Of a stretch of 64,000 bases of DNA, positions 17,238 through 25,689 are shown piece after piece. Numbering within the stretch: the first letter of the stretch is position 1; every line of letters begins with the position of its first letter. The stretch spans positions 372,001 to 436,000 of the forward strand of contig JADJZA010000006.1 of assembly GCA_016719385.1 (NCBI GenBank), given 5' to 3'. A model generated the notes under the pieces. It saw only the letters and a program-made list of their open reading frames with translations. It searched no databases and was not told the origin of the DNA. The translations under genes and the position numbers were made by a program. The stretch is from Candidatus Microthrix subdominans (GTDB taxonomy: Bacteria > Actinomycetota > Acidimicrobiia > Acidimicrobiales > Microtrichaceae).

Positions 17238-18293
17238 CTAGTCGGGCACGCCGGCCGGGAGGCGGTCGTGTTCGGCGAAGAGCCAGGAGGCGGGGCTGGC
17301 CCCTGAGAGCGCGTCGGCGGCGAGAACGACTGCCGCCGCGGAGTACGTGGACGTCTCGTTGGCTGGGAAGTAGTCCTCTTGGGGGTACACGATACCGGTC
17401 CAATAGTGGCCGTCGTCGTTGCGCAGTCGCTGCGCCCAGGCGAAGAGTTGGTTGGCAGCAGCGGTCTCGCCAACCGCCAGGTGGGCCATCGCGCACTCGC
17501 AGGTCTCGGCGGCGGTCACCCACGGCCGGTCCGACACGCAGCGAACGCCCCGCTCCTCCATCACGAACGCCGCCCAGCGGGACTGAAGCCGGTGGCGTCC
17601 CCGCTCGCCGGTCTCCACCCCGGCGAGCACCGGGTAGTACCAGTCCATCGCCCAGCGGTGCTTCGGGGCGAACGCCTCCGGCTCGTCGCGGATCACGCGC
17701 CCGAGCGCCTGGGCTGAGCGCACCCACTCTGGCCGCTCCTTGCCCAGCACCTCGGCCACCGCCACCGCACACCGCAGGCTGTGGGTGATCGAGGATGATC
17801 CGGTGAGCAGAGCAAACTCGAACGGGGTGCCGTCGGGTTTGCGGGCCCAGAACACCTCGCCGCGATCGGTCTGCAGGCCACGAACGAAATCGACGGCGCC
17901 GCTGAGCATGCCCCAGTTGGCGTCGAGGAACGAGCGGTCCTCGAACAGCAGCCAGTGGTGGTAGAGGCCGGCTGCCACATAGGCGATGCAGTTGGCATCG
18001 AACTTGGCTTCCTCCACCTCGCCGCCGGCCAGGTAGTACTGGTGCCACGAACCGTCGGCGTGCTGGAGGCGCTCCAACCAGGCGAAACCGGCCTCGGCCT
18101 CGGCCTTGCGCCCGTCGAGCATCAGCGCCATCAGCGCCTCGACGTGGTTCCAGGGGTCGGCATGGCCACCGGGGTACCAGGGCATCATGCCGTCGCTCAG
18201 CTGCCACTCGGCCAGCCGCTCGACGGTGAGCGTGAGGTCGGGGCCACTGAGAACGCCCTCGACGCCGCGTAGCCATCCGCTCGATTCGGTCAT
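17238..18293 (-). CDS. Prenyltransferase-like / six-hairpin alpha-alpha-barrel protein
   Basis: Cytoplasmic protein of 351 aa, annotated in many Actinobacteria as 'prenyltransferase' because of its alpha/alpha toroid. Repeated helical hairpins are seen, with LSDGMMPWYPGGHADPWNHV near the N-terminus, GFAWLERLQHADGSWHQYYL, EFALLTGSSSITHSLRCAVA and NDDGHYWTGIVYPQEDYFPA. The aromatic/acidic loops resemble glycosidase six-hairpin folds as much as prenyltransferases. It forms a three-gene set with a methyltransferase and a GT4 glycosyltransferase on the same strand. That set recurs in actinobacterial genomes as far as I know, so a glycoconjugate or polyketide-like glycolipid role is likely. The real reaction is unknown. 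Confidence 0.72.
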   Translation of the reverse strand: MTESSGWLRGVEGVLSGPDLTLTVERLAEWQLSDGMMPWYPGGHADPWNHVEALMALMLDGRKAEAEAGFAWLERLQHADGSWHQYYLAGGEVEEAKFDANCIAYVAAGLYHHWLLFEDRSFLDANWGMLSGAVDFVRGLQTDRGEVFWARKPDGTPFEFALLTGSSSITHSLRCAVAVAEVLGKERPEWVRSAQALGRVIRDEPEAFAPKHRWAMDWYYPVLAGVETGERGRHRLQSRWAAFVMEERGVRCVSDRPWVTAAETCECAMAHLAVGETAAANQLFAWAQRLRNDDGHYWTGIVYPQEDYFPANETSTYSAAAVVLAADALSGASPASWLFAEHDRLPAGVPD

Positions 18294-18362
18294 CGGCGGT
18301 GCTCCCTCATCGGAGCGGTCCGGTCATCGTCAACGCGTCCCCTCGGGCGGCCGGCGCGCTCG

Positions 18363-19103
18363 TCACCGTTCGTCCTGAGGGGACGTCGTGGGGCGCCGGG
18401 CGTAGGCGACCAGGCTCTTGCCCAGGGGGCGGGCCATCACCCGATCGAAGGTTCGGGTCACCCAGGGGGCCTTGGTCATGTCCCACACGAGCAGACGGTG
18501 GTAAGCGGCGACCGCCCGGTTGGTGTCGTTGGTCGGACCGGCCAGGCAGCGCAACCACCAGTACGGGCTGTGCAGTGCGTGGGTGCGGCCCGACCCTTCG
18601 AAGCGAAGCCCGGATGCGTTGACGCGTTCGGTCAGCATCGGTTCCGTGTAGATGCGCAGGTGTCCGCCGGGCACCAGCGGTGCGTGGTACTCCGCCGACA
18701 GCCACCAGCAGATCTTCTCGGGAAACCAGGCCGGGACGGTGGCGGCCACGATGCCGCCCGGCCGCAGCACCCGATGGATTTCGGCCAACACGCCGGCGTC
18801 GTCGTCGATGTGCTCGAGCACTTCCGAGACGACGATGCGATCGAAGCTGGCATCGGGGAACGGCAGCTTCAGTGCGTCGCCGCGTATGACCAGGCATGCC
18901 ACGTTGGCTGGTGCTTCGCCCACCTCGACCATGGCGCCGAGCATGGCGTGAACCTCGGGCAGGGCGTCGGCGTCGTAGTCGAGGGCGACGACGTGGGCGC
19001 CGCGTCGAGCGGCCTCGTAGCAGTGGCGTCCGGCACCGGCCCCGATATCGAGAAAGCGGTGGCCGGGCTTCAGATCCAGCCGGTCGAAGTCGACGGTCAG
19101 CAC
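18363..19103 (-). CDS. Class I SAM-dependent methyltransferase
   Basis: Methyltransferase of 246 aa with a GTG start one base after the stop of the upstream glycosyltransferase (TGAGGTG). Motif I is FLDIGAGAGRHCYEAARRGA, then VVALDYD, ALKLPFPDASFDRIVVSEVL and the post-motif LRPGGIVAATVPAWFPEKI. This is the UbiE/MenG-like (Methyltransf_11) pattern. Sitting in a GT4-methyltransferase-prenyltransferase-like operon, it probably methylates a sugar or lipid carrier product. The substrate is not determined. Confidence 0.87.
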   Translation of the reverse strand: MLTVDFDRLDLKPGHRFLDIGAGAGRHCYEAARRGAHVVALDYDADALPEVHAMLGAMVEVGEAPANVACLVIRGDALKLPFPDASFDRIVVSEVLEHIDDDAGVLAEIHRVLRPGGIVAATVPAWFPEKICWWLSAEYHAPLVPGGHLRIYTEPMLTERVNASGLRFEGSGRTHALHSPYWWLRCLAGPTNDTNRAVAAYHRLLVWDMTKAPWVTRTFDRVMARPLGKSLVAYARRPTTSPQDER

Positions 19104-19104
19104 C

Positions 19105-20436
19105 TCACACCCCCGCAGGGGCGTGGTGTGGGTCGGGCTGGTCGGCGTCCGCTGATCCCGCTCGTTCCGCAGCCGCTTCGTCGAGCAGGGCCCGGTAATG
19201 GGTCACCGTTCGTTCGGCGGTGCGCTTCCAACTCCAGTTCTCCACGACGCGGTTGCGGCCACGTTCGGCAATGGCGGTCGCTTCGGCGGGATGGTCGAAC
19301 ACCCGGCCCATCGCGACGGCGAGCGCGTCCGCGTCGCCCGGGGGCACCTGGTAGCAGGTGTCTCCGTCGGCGCCGGTCACCTCGGGCAGGGCCCCACCGG
19401 TGGTGGCCACCAGCGGACACCCAGCCGCCATCGCCTCGATCGCCGGCAGCGAGAACCCTTCGTACAGCGAGGGCACCACGGCTACCGACGCCTCGGAGTA
19501 CAGCTCGACGATGCGCTCGTCGCTCACGCCGCTGACGAAGGAGACACAATCCCGCAGGCCCAGGCGGTCGAGGGTCGAGTGGGTGCGGCTGCCGTCCTTG
19601 AGCGAGCCGATGATCGTCATCGACACGTCGCTGCGCTCGGCCCGCAGCTTGGCCACCGCCTCCAGCAGGAACCGCTGGCCCTTCATCGGTACGTCTGCGG
19701 ACGCGGTCGAGATGATGCGCAACGGCACCCGCTCGACGCCGGTCAGGGGACGAAACAGGTCCGGGTCGACGCCGACGGGCACGATGTGGAGCCGGTCGGC
19801 GGGCACCTCGTGGTCGGCGAGGATGTCGGTGGCGGAGTTTTCCGACACGGTGATGATGCGACGCAGCCGCTTGGCCACCCGGGTTTGCATGCGGGTGAAG
19901 CGGTACCAGCGGCGCTTGCCCCAGCGGGCCTTCCAGTTCTCGGCGTGTTCCATCTCGACGCGCCGGTCGACGGTGATCGGATGATGGATCGTGCCCAGCA
20001 CGGGCAGGCCCTGCCGCTCGATCGCCAACAGCCCGTAGCCCAGGCTTTGGTTGTCGTGCACGAGATCGAAGTCGTCGCCGTGGTCGGACAACCACTTGGC
20101 AGCGCGCATCGAAAAGGCGAGGGGTTCGGGAAAGCTGCCCATCGAGAACGAGGTGACCTCGGCCCAGTCGGCCAGATCCTTGATCTCCCACAGCCCGGGC
20201 ATTCGCATCGGGAAGTGGTCGTTATAGATGTCGAGGCTGGGTAGCTTGACCAGCGATACCCGCTCATCCAGGTGGGGGTAGGGCTGTCCCGACAGGACGA
20301 CGACGTGATGACCGAGGTCGGCCAGGGCCTTGGTGAGGTGCCTCGTGTACACCCCTTGGCCGCCGACGTGGGGCTTACCCCGATAGGTGAGGTAGGCGAT
20401 GGACAGGGGATCGCCTGGACCGGGGAGTGGGCGCAT
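19105..20436 (-). CDS. GT4 family glycosyltransferase
   Basis: GT-B fold retaining glycosyltransferase, 443 aa. The N-terminal domain shows LSIAYLTYRGKPHVGGQGVY (glycine-rich acceptor loop). The hinge is DRLHIVPVGVDPDLFRPL. The donor-binding site is YEGFSLPAIEAMAAGCPLVA followed by TTGGALPEVTG, the E-x7-E pattern of GT4. It uses a nucleotide-sugar donor at the membrane's cytoplasmic face. First gene of the operon with the methyltransferase, prenyltransferase-like and membrane genes. Donor and acceptor are unknown; MSMEG/Rv3032-like glucan or lipid glycosylation is one possibility. Confidence 0.9.
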   Translation of the reverse strand: MRPLPGPGDPLSIAYLTYRGKPHVGGQGVYTRHLTKALADLGHHVVVLSGQPYPHLDERVSLVKLPSLDIYNDHFPMRMPGLWEIKDLADWAEVTSFSMGSFPEPLAFSMRAAKWLSDHGDDFDLVHDNQSLGYGLLAIERQGLPVLGTIHHPITVDRRVEMEHAENWKARWGKRRWYRFTRMQTRVAKRLRRIITVSENSATDILADHEVPADRLHIVPVGVDPDLFRPLTGVERVPLRIISTASADVPMKGQRFLLEAVAKLRAERSDVSMTIIGSLKDGSRTHSTLDRLGLRDCVSFVSGVSDERIVELYSEASVAVVPSLYEGFSLPAIEAMAAGCPLVATTGGALPEVTGADGDTCYQVPPGDADALAVAMGRVFDHPAEATAIAERGRNRVVENWSWKRTAERTVTHYRALLDEAAAERAGSADADQPDPHHAPAGV

Positions 20437-20508
20437 GGCCGACTAGCTTCCTCCCATGGTTGGGGAACGGTCAATCCCGGGGCGCTCGTCACAGCGAAGG
20501 CGGGGCCG

Positions 20509-20988
20509 ATGAGGGCGGTCGTTCAGCGGGTCGGCGAAGCCCGAGTCGACGTCGAAGGGGCGTGCGTCGGTCGGATTGGGCCGGGGCTGTGCGCGCTGGT
20601 TGGGGTGACCCACGACGACACTCCCGAGCTGGCCCGGCGCCTGGCCACCAAGATGTGGCGGCTGAGGATCTTCGACCCTGTTGCCGGGTTCGACGGTGCT
20701 CTCGTCGGCACCGGCGGCGAACGGTCGGCCTCCGACCTGGTCGAAGCCGGCGAGCCGGCGGGCGTGCTCGTCATCAGCCAGTTCACCCTGTATGCCGATA
20801 CCCGCAAGGGGCGCCGCCCGGGCTATTCGGCCGCCGCCCCCGGGCCGGTTGCCGAACCGCTCGTCGACGAGGTGACCGCCGAGCTGGCCCGGCTGGGCGC
20901 CGAGGTGGCGACCGGCAGCTTCGGCGCCGACATGGCGGTCACCCTGACCAACGACGGTCCGTTTACCGTGATCCTCGACGTCGACTGA
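20509..20988 (+). CDS. dtd: D-aminoacyl-tRNA deacylase
   Basis: DTD, 159 aa, removes D-amino acids (and glycine from tRNA-Ala) mischarged on tRNA. It starts with MRAVVQRVGEARVDVEG, the family start. It contains the active-site stretch VLVISQFTLYADTRKGRRPG, where the usual second Leu of SQFTLLAD is Tyr. The C-terminal NDGPFTVILD carries the cross-subunit Gly-cisPro motif (here GPFT). The ATG at 20509 gives the exact family length. The gene is divergent from the glycosyltransferase and overlaps the lnt gene tail-to-tail by 26 bp. Confidence 0.92.
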   Translation: MRAVVQRVGEARVDVEGACVGRIGPGLCALVGVTHDDTPELARRLATKMWRLRIFDPVAGFDGALVGTGGERSASDLVEAGEPAGVLVISQFTLYADTRKGRRPGYSAAAPGPVAEPLVDEVTAELARLGAEVATGSFGADMAVTLTNDGPFTVILDVD

Positions 20989-22558
20989 ATCGAGCGGTCA
21001 ACCGGTTGCGCCCGCCCGGGGTGGCGATCGCCCAGGCGGCGAGCAGGAGCGCTGCGGAGGCCAGGCACGGCAGCAACAAGCCGGTTCGCTGGGCGATTGT
21101 GTCGCCGCTGCGCGCTTGGATCGTCTCGATCAGCACGCGCTCTTCGGAGACCGCCGTGCGGGCGATGACGTCGCCTGCGGGATCGACGACGGCCGAGAAG
21201 CCGGTCGGGGCGGCCTGGAGCACCCATCGGCCGGACTCGATCGCCCGCAGTCGGCTGTTGGCCACCTGCTGGGACTGCACCAGCGTGAGCCAATACGACG
21301 CACCATTGGTTGGGTTGATCACCAGCTCCGCTCCCGCCGCCACCCCCTCGCGCACCAGCCGGGGAAAGAACACCTCCCAGCTGATCAGCGTCGCCGCCTT
21401 CACGTCGGTGCCGTCGGTCAACGGCAGGTCGACCACCGCCGGGCCGGTACCCGGAAGCTGATCGCGGGTGGGCAGCAACCCGCCTCCGAATGGCTCGACC
21501 ACCGGACGGAACGGCACGTACTCACCAAAGGGCACCCGTCGTTGCTTGTCATAGCGCGACCCGGTGCTGCCGTCGGGGCCGTAGACGATCGAGAAGTTGG
21601 CGAATTGGTCGGCATCGACGCTCTCGACCACGCCGACGACCAGTGGCGCGTCCAGACGGCGGGCCTCTGCGGCCAGCACCGGATCCACCGAGTCGGTCGC
21701 CAGCTTGTTGCTGACGTTCACCACGTTCTCCGGCCACAGCACCAGGTCGACGGCACCGTCGCCCGGCACGGAGCGGCTGGCCTCGAGGTGGCGGTCGAAC
21801 ACGTCGGCCGGGTCGGTGTTCAACGCCACCGTGCCCTGCGGGCCGCCGCCCTGAACGATGGCGACCCGCAAGGGTCGCACGGCGTTGCCGGAAGGGGCCA
21901 CCGCTCCAAGTACGGCGATCACCAGCACCGGGGCGATGGCGGCGGCGGCGTGTGTCCAGCGTCGCCGGATGGCGGCTTCCAGCCCCACGCCGACGGCGGC
22001 GATGCCGATCGTCAGCAGGAGTGGACCACCCAGCCGGGCGATCGGAGCGAGCGGTCCCTCGGCCTGGGTGAGAGCGGTCATCGACAAGGGGACGCCGCCG
22101 AAGGGGGCGTGATAGCGGACGAGCTCGGTGATGGCCAGGGCGGCGGGCAGCGCCAGTGCCCGGGCCCGGCCGGGTGGTGTGGCCAGGCCGGCAAGGCCGA
22201 GCAGGGTGGAAAACACCGCAATGGCGATCACGTACCCGGGAGGCGTGAAGGTGACCATCCACAGAAGCGACGGGGCGAACCAGCCGACACCTACTCCGAA
22301 GCTGCGCCAGAACCGCGCCCGGGGTGAGGCCCCGGCGAGCACCGCCGCCCAAGCGGCCAGCCCGAACAGGGTGATCGGCCACCAGCCCCAGGGAGGAAGC
22401 CCGGCAGCGACGGCAACGCCGGCAGTCAACGACCCGGCGATGGCCAGGGGCCGGGCGGGCGCCCAGCCATCGCCCGGTTCGGATGGATCGGCGGGCTCGG
22501 CCGGCTGCGTCTCGGCGGACGGGGTCTCGGAGAAGTCGGGTGGTTGGGCGTCCAGCAC
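20963..22558 (-). CDS. lnt: Apolipoprotein N-acyltransferase with Ser at the usual Cys position
   Basis: Membrane-embedded Lnt, 531 aa: about six N-terminal helices, then a nitrilase-type extracytoplasmic domain and a final helix (LLPCLASAALLLAAWAIATP). It transfers an acyl chain to the N-terminal Cys of lipoproteins. Catalytic-region motifs are VLWPENVV (Glu), DKQRRVPFGEYVPF (Lys) and TLISWEVFFPRL. In the last, the position occupied by the nucleophilic Cys in E. coli Lnt (ICYE) is Ser. NPTNGASYWLT and RAIESGRWVLQAAPTGFSAV complete the pattern. I recall Ser-type homologues in Actinobacteria, so this may be a subfamily trait and not a defect. Several lipoproteins in this window are possible substrates. 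Confidence 0.86.
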   Translation of the reverse strand: MLDAQPPDFSETPSAETQPAEPADPSEPGDGWAPARPLAIAGSLTAGVAVAAGLPPWGWWPITLFGLAAWAAVLAGASPRARFWRSFGVGVGWFAPSLLWMVTFTPPGYVIAIAVFSTLLGLAGLATPPGRARALALPAALAITELVRYHAPFGGVPLSMTALTQAEGPLAPIARLGGPLLLTIGIAAVGVGLEAAIRRRWTHAAAAIAPVLVIAVLGAVAPSGNAVRPLRVAIVQGGGPQGTVALNTDPADVFDRHLEASRSVPGDGAVDLVLWPENVVNVSNKLATDSVDPVLAAEARRLDAPLVVGVVESVDADQFANFSIVYGPDGSTGSRYDKQRRVPFGEYVPFRPVVEPFGGGLLPTRDQLPGTGPAVVDLPLTDGTDVKAATLISWEVFFPRLVREGVAAGAELVINPTNGASYWLTLVQSQQVANSRLRAIESGRWVLQAAPTGFSAVVDPAGDVIARTAVSEERVLIETIQARSGDTIAQRTGLLLPCLASAALLLAAWAIATPGGRNRLTARFSRRRGSR

Positions 22559-22625
22559 CGGATCAGTACACCAGACTGTCCCGATGAGCGCTTACCCCGA
22601 CACGCAGAGCTGCTGCACCAGCGCC

Positions 22626-22866
22626 CCGAACCGGGGAGTCGAGGCTCCGGCTGATGCTCGTGTGGGCTTCCGGGTTGGGAGTCGTTGCCGAACTGGGGAG
22701 TGGGGAGCGCCGTCTGGTGGTTGTTTGGGCTCCCGAGTTGGGAGTCTGTGCCGAACTCGGGAGTGGAAAGCGCGGCCTGGCGGTTGTTTGGGCTCCCGGG
22801 TTGGGAGTCGTTGCCGAACCGGGGAGTGGGGAGCGCTGCCTGGCGGTTGCTTGGGCTCCCGGGTTG
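22626..22866. repeat. Four copies of the 63-bp-period hairpin-bounded repeat (locus B)
   Basis: Units begin near 22626, 22688, 22751 and 22814 (spacing 62-63 bp), with a consensus start AACYSGGGAGT and end CTCCCGRGTT. Three of the four carry an imperfect inverted pair at their ends, with changes that partly preserve pairing; the first copy is the most divergent. The same unit occurs twice at 4757-4868. It fills the space between lnt and the DUF456 gene. All six frames stay open through it because the period is divisible by three, so the apparent reading frames here are not evidence of genes. Confidence 0.85.
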
Positions 22867-22885
22867 GGGCTGACGTGGTGGGTGG

Positions 22886-23395
22886 TTGGTGGTGATCGCC
22901 GCCGCTAGCGGGGCGCCGCTGTGGCTGGATGTCACCGTTGGAGCGTTGCTGGTCGTGGCGATGCTCGGCGTGGTCGTGCCGCTACTGCCGGGCACGGCCT
23001 TGGCCTGGGCGGCGATCGTGGTGTGGGCAGTCGTCGAGCGCTCGACCACCGGCTGGCTCGTGCTCCTCGTCGCCAGCGGTGCGGCCGCAGTGGGTTTCGT
23101 GGTCAAGTACCTGGTGCCGTCGCGTCGGCTGAACGACCGCGGCGTGCCCAACTCGACGACCCTGGTCGGCGGCGTGCTCGGCGTCGTCGGGTTCTTCGTC
23201 GTGCCGGTGGTGGGTGCCCCGCTCGGCTTCGTGTTGGGCGTGTACCTGGCCGAGTGGGCCCGGTTGCGGGCACACTCGCTCGCCTGGCGATCGACCCGGA
23301 CAGCGCTGGGAGCGGTCGGCCTGGCGATGCTGATCGAGCTGACGGCGGTGGCGTTAATGGCCGGTGTGTGGATGCTGGGCGCGCTGGCCGGCTGA
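22886..23395 (+). CDS. DUF456 family membrane protein
   Basis: Small membrane protein, about 168 aa, with the DUF456 pattern: a first helix VGALLVVAMLGVVVPLLPGT, then WAAIVVWAVVERSTTGWLVL, a basic loop VPSRRLNDRGVPNSTTLVGG, a glycine-rich helix (GVVGFFVVPVVGAPLGFVLG) and YLAEWARL. Four to five helices in total; function of the family is unknown. Start codons TTG 22886, GTG 22889 and GTG 22892 follow each other, and I cannot decide between them. The gene begins just after the hairpin repeats. Confidence 0.82.
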   Translation: MVVIAAASGAPLWLDVTVGALLVVAMLGVVVPLLPGTALAWAAIVVWAVVERSTTGWLVLLVASGAAAVGFVVKYLVPSRRLNDRGVPNSTTLVGGVLGVVGFFVVPVVGAPLGFVLGVYLAEWARLRAHSLAWRSTRTALGAVGLAMLIELTAVALMAGVWMLGALAG

Positions 23396-23503
23396 GCCCC
23401 GACCGCTGGATTGCCGGTTTGGATCGGCGCCGTTCGCTGTCATCATGGTCGGAGGGCGAGGGGCGGCGGGCGCCGCAGATCGCCCGGGGACAGCGGGGGT
23501 GTC

Positions 23504-24145
23504 ATGGCTGAGCATCGCAGCGAGCGGCGGGCCCGTCGCAGCGTCGCGCTGATCGCGTGGGTGCTGGCGGTGACGTTGGGGCTGGTGGCGGGGCTGGTCG
23601 TCGCTCGGCGTCTGACGCCCGAACGCTCCCAAGCCGGTCCGGTCGCCGTCGTGCCGGTGCCCGGCGTCGGTGCCGACGACGGCGGCGAGACCGCACGGGT
23701 GCTGTTGCCGGCCGGGACACCGAGCCACGCTGCGAAGGGCGAGCCGCACGTTCGACCGTGGTCTGAGATGCGGCTGCGGATCCCGGCGATCGGCCTCGAC
23801 AGCGGCGTGGCCGAGGGGGTTGAGCTGGCATCTCTGGCATCGGCGGTCGGTCACTGGCCGGGGACGGCCTTGCCCGGCCGGCCAGGCAACATGGTGCTCG
23901 CCGGGCACCGGACCACCCACGGCGCACCGTTCCGCCGCCTCGATGAGCTGAACGTGGGCGACGAGGCGACGATTGGGCCGGCCGGTTCGGCGGTGACCTA
24001 TCGGGTGACCGACACCGAGATCGTCAACCCCAACCAGCTCGACGTCGCCCGCCCGACCGTCGATGCCACCGCAACGCTGTTCGCCTGTCATCCGCCGGGT
24101 TCGGCCCGCCAGCGCATCGTCGTTCGCCTCGAGTCGGACCGGTGA
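23504..24145 (+). CDS. Class E sortase
   Basis: Membrane-anchored transpeptidase, 213 aa, that would attach proteins carrying a sorting signal (often LAxTG for class E) to peptidoglycan. The N-terminus has a basic region and one helix (SVALIAWVLAVTLGLVAGLV). The sortase core includes RIPAIGLDSGVAEGVELASL, the catalytic His135 in VLAGHRTTHG, Cys195 in LFACHPPG and Arg in SARQRIVVR. All three catalytic residues are present. The ATG at 23504 was chosen because upstream codons are not protein-like. No protein with a plain LPxTG/LAxTG tail is encoded in the window, so substrates lie elsewhere. Confidence 0.9.
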   Translation: MAEHRSERRARRSVALIAWVLAVTLGLVAGLVVARRLTPERSQAGPVAVVPVPGVGADDGGETARVLLPAGTPSHAAKGEPHVRPWSEMRLRIPAIGLDSGVAEGVELASLASAVGHWPGTALPGRPGNMVLAGHRTTHGAPFRRLDELNVGDEATIGPAGSAVTYRVTDTEIVNPNQLDVARPTVDATATLFACHPPGSARQRIVVRLESDR

Positions 24146-24191
24146 GTCGCCAGGAGTGCTCGGTGGTCCGTCGCGTCGTCGCCCGGGTCGT

Positions 24192-25676
24192 TCAGCCGCT
24201 CATGACGGCCGCAGCGGCCCGACGGCCTTGGCGGATGCACCCCGGGATACCAATGCCCCGGTAGGACGCGCCGGTGACGAGGACGTTGGGTAGTTCCTCG
24301 GCGAGCGCTGCGTCGACGGTCGCGCAGCGGTCGAGGTGACCGACGTCGTACTGGGGAAACGCGTCGTGCCAGCGGACCAGCGAGTGGTGCTCCACCGGCC
24401 CGTCCAGCCCGGTGAGCGTGCGGGCCTCGTCCAGCACACGGGTGACCAGCTCGTCCTCGGGCAGCCGAGGGGAGTCGGGGTCGTCGTCGTGGCCCACCGA
24501 GATCCGCAGTCGCACCAGACCGTCCTCGGCCAGGTGCGCCCATTTGGTCGAGGCGTAGCTCACAGCAACGGTGGCGAACCCCGACCGATGCGGCACGAGC
24601 AACCCCGCCCGCCCTGCGGGTGCCCGCACCCGGTCGGGGCGGACGGCGAGGCGCACCATCGCCACCGAGGCGCTGCGAAACCCGCCGAGGACTGCGGCGG
24701 TCTCGGGCGCCCCGGCCCAATGGCTCGGCTCGGTCGGTTCGGTCCGGGCGAGCAGCGCCGCCGCCGCTGCGGCGGGTACGGCAAGGATCACGGCATCGGC
24801 CGCGATCGCTGCCCGGGCGCCGGTCCGCGTCGAGGCGACCACCATTCGCAACTCGCCGCCGGCGCGCTCGACCGACTCCACCCGTACGGCGTCGCGCAGG
24901 CGCACTCCCCGAGTGGACAGCGCGGTGCGGAGGGTGGTGACGAGCTCGGTCATCCCGCCGGGAAGGCCGTAGAAGGCGGGCGTCGTCGAGGGCGGTCCGG
25001 CGGCTCGTCGGGTGGCGGCCAGCGCTCCGGTGAGCGAGGGACCCGAACGGGCGGCGACGTCGAGCTGGGGCGCCGCGGCGGCCAGGCTGAGCCGATCGAT
25101 CACCCCGGCGTTGATCCCCCCGAGGAGGGGCTGCACCAGCCGATCGGCGATGCGATCGCCGAGGCGTTCCCTGATCAGCGAACCGATCGACCGGTCCTCG
25201 ACCACCGGTCGCCCGGTGCGCACCAACTCCGAGCGAACCGCCTGGATGTCGTCGGCCTCGAGCAGACCGGAGCCTCCCAGCGCGTGCGGGTCGGTGGGGA
25301 CGCCGAGCACCAGCCCGGTCGGCATCGGGTGGGCGGCACCGTCCATCCAGATGGCGGCGCCGCCGGCGACCGGTGCGGTGAGGCGGTCGCTCAGACCGAG
25401 CTCGTCGGCGAGGGCCAGGCCCTCGGGCACCCGGGCGAGAAACATGTCCGCCGCCTCGTCCGTGGCCACGCCACCCACCGGCGAGGTGCGCAGCTTCCCC
25501 CCGATGTCCGGCCGGGAGCTGGGAGGGACGACCGCCGCCCCGCCGTCGTCGAGCACGGTGACGTCGAGCGTGCCGCCGATGCTGGCCTCCCAGGCGGCGG
25601 CCAGCCCGGAGATGCCGCCGCCGACGATCACCAACCGCCGGCGGGCGCCTGTCATCGAGGTCGGCCGATCAGCCAT
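24192..25676 (-). CDS. hemG: Coproporphyrinogen/protoporphyrinogen oxidase (HemG/HemY, CgoX type)
   Basis: FAD-dependent oxidase, 494 aa. The dinucleotide-binding motif is RLVIVGGGISGLAAAWEAS, and the C-terminal FAD contact is LVTGASYRGIGIPGCIRQGR. IGGKLRTSPVGG matches the 'GG-K' motif after the Rossmann fold. In the coproporphyrin-dependent pathway this enzyme oxidises coproporphyrinogen III to coproporphyrin III. That is the expected role because hemQ is present and the neighbours are hemH and hemE. It starts 13 bp after hemH; an internal Met (25655) is an alternative start. The operon order is hemE-hemH-hemG. Confidence 0.9.
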   Translation of the reverse strand: MADRPTSMTGARRRLVIVGGGISGLAAAWEASIGGTLDVTVLDDGGAAVVPPSSRPDIGGKLRTSPVGGVATDEAADMFLARVPEGLALADELGLSDRLTAPVAGGAAIWMDGAAHPMPTGLVLGVPTDPHALGGSGLLEADDIQAVRSELVRTGRPVVEDRSIGSLIRERLGDRIADRLVQPLLGGINAGVIDRLSLAAAAPQLDVAARSGPSLTGALAATRRAAGPPSTTPAFYGLPGGMTELVTTLRTALSTRGVRLRDAVRVESVERAGGELRMVVASTRTGARAAIAADAVILAVPAAAAAALLARTEPTEPSHWAGAPETAAVLGGFRSASVAMVRLAVRPDRVRAPAGRAGLLVPHRSGFATVAVSYASTKWAHLAEDGLVRLRISVGHDDDPDSPRLPEDELVTRVLDEARTLTGLDGPVEHHSLVRWHDAFPQYDVGHLDRCATVDAALAEELPNVLVTGASYRGIGIPGCIRQGRRAAAAVMSG

Positions 25677-25689
25677 CGGGGTCGGCCCA

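Noticed and set aside
22654..22908. Open frames on both strands through the repeats as a repeat protein gene
   Set aside because: The period is divisible by three, so every frame stays open. There is no start, ribosome site or continuation, and the first copy diverges.
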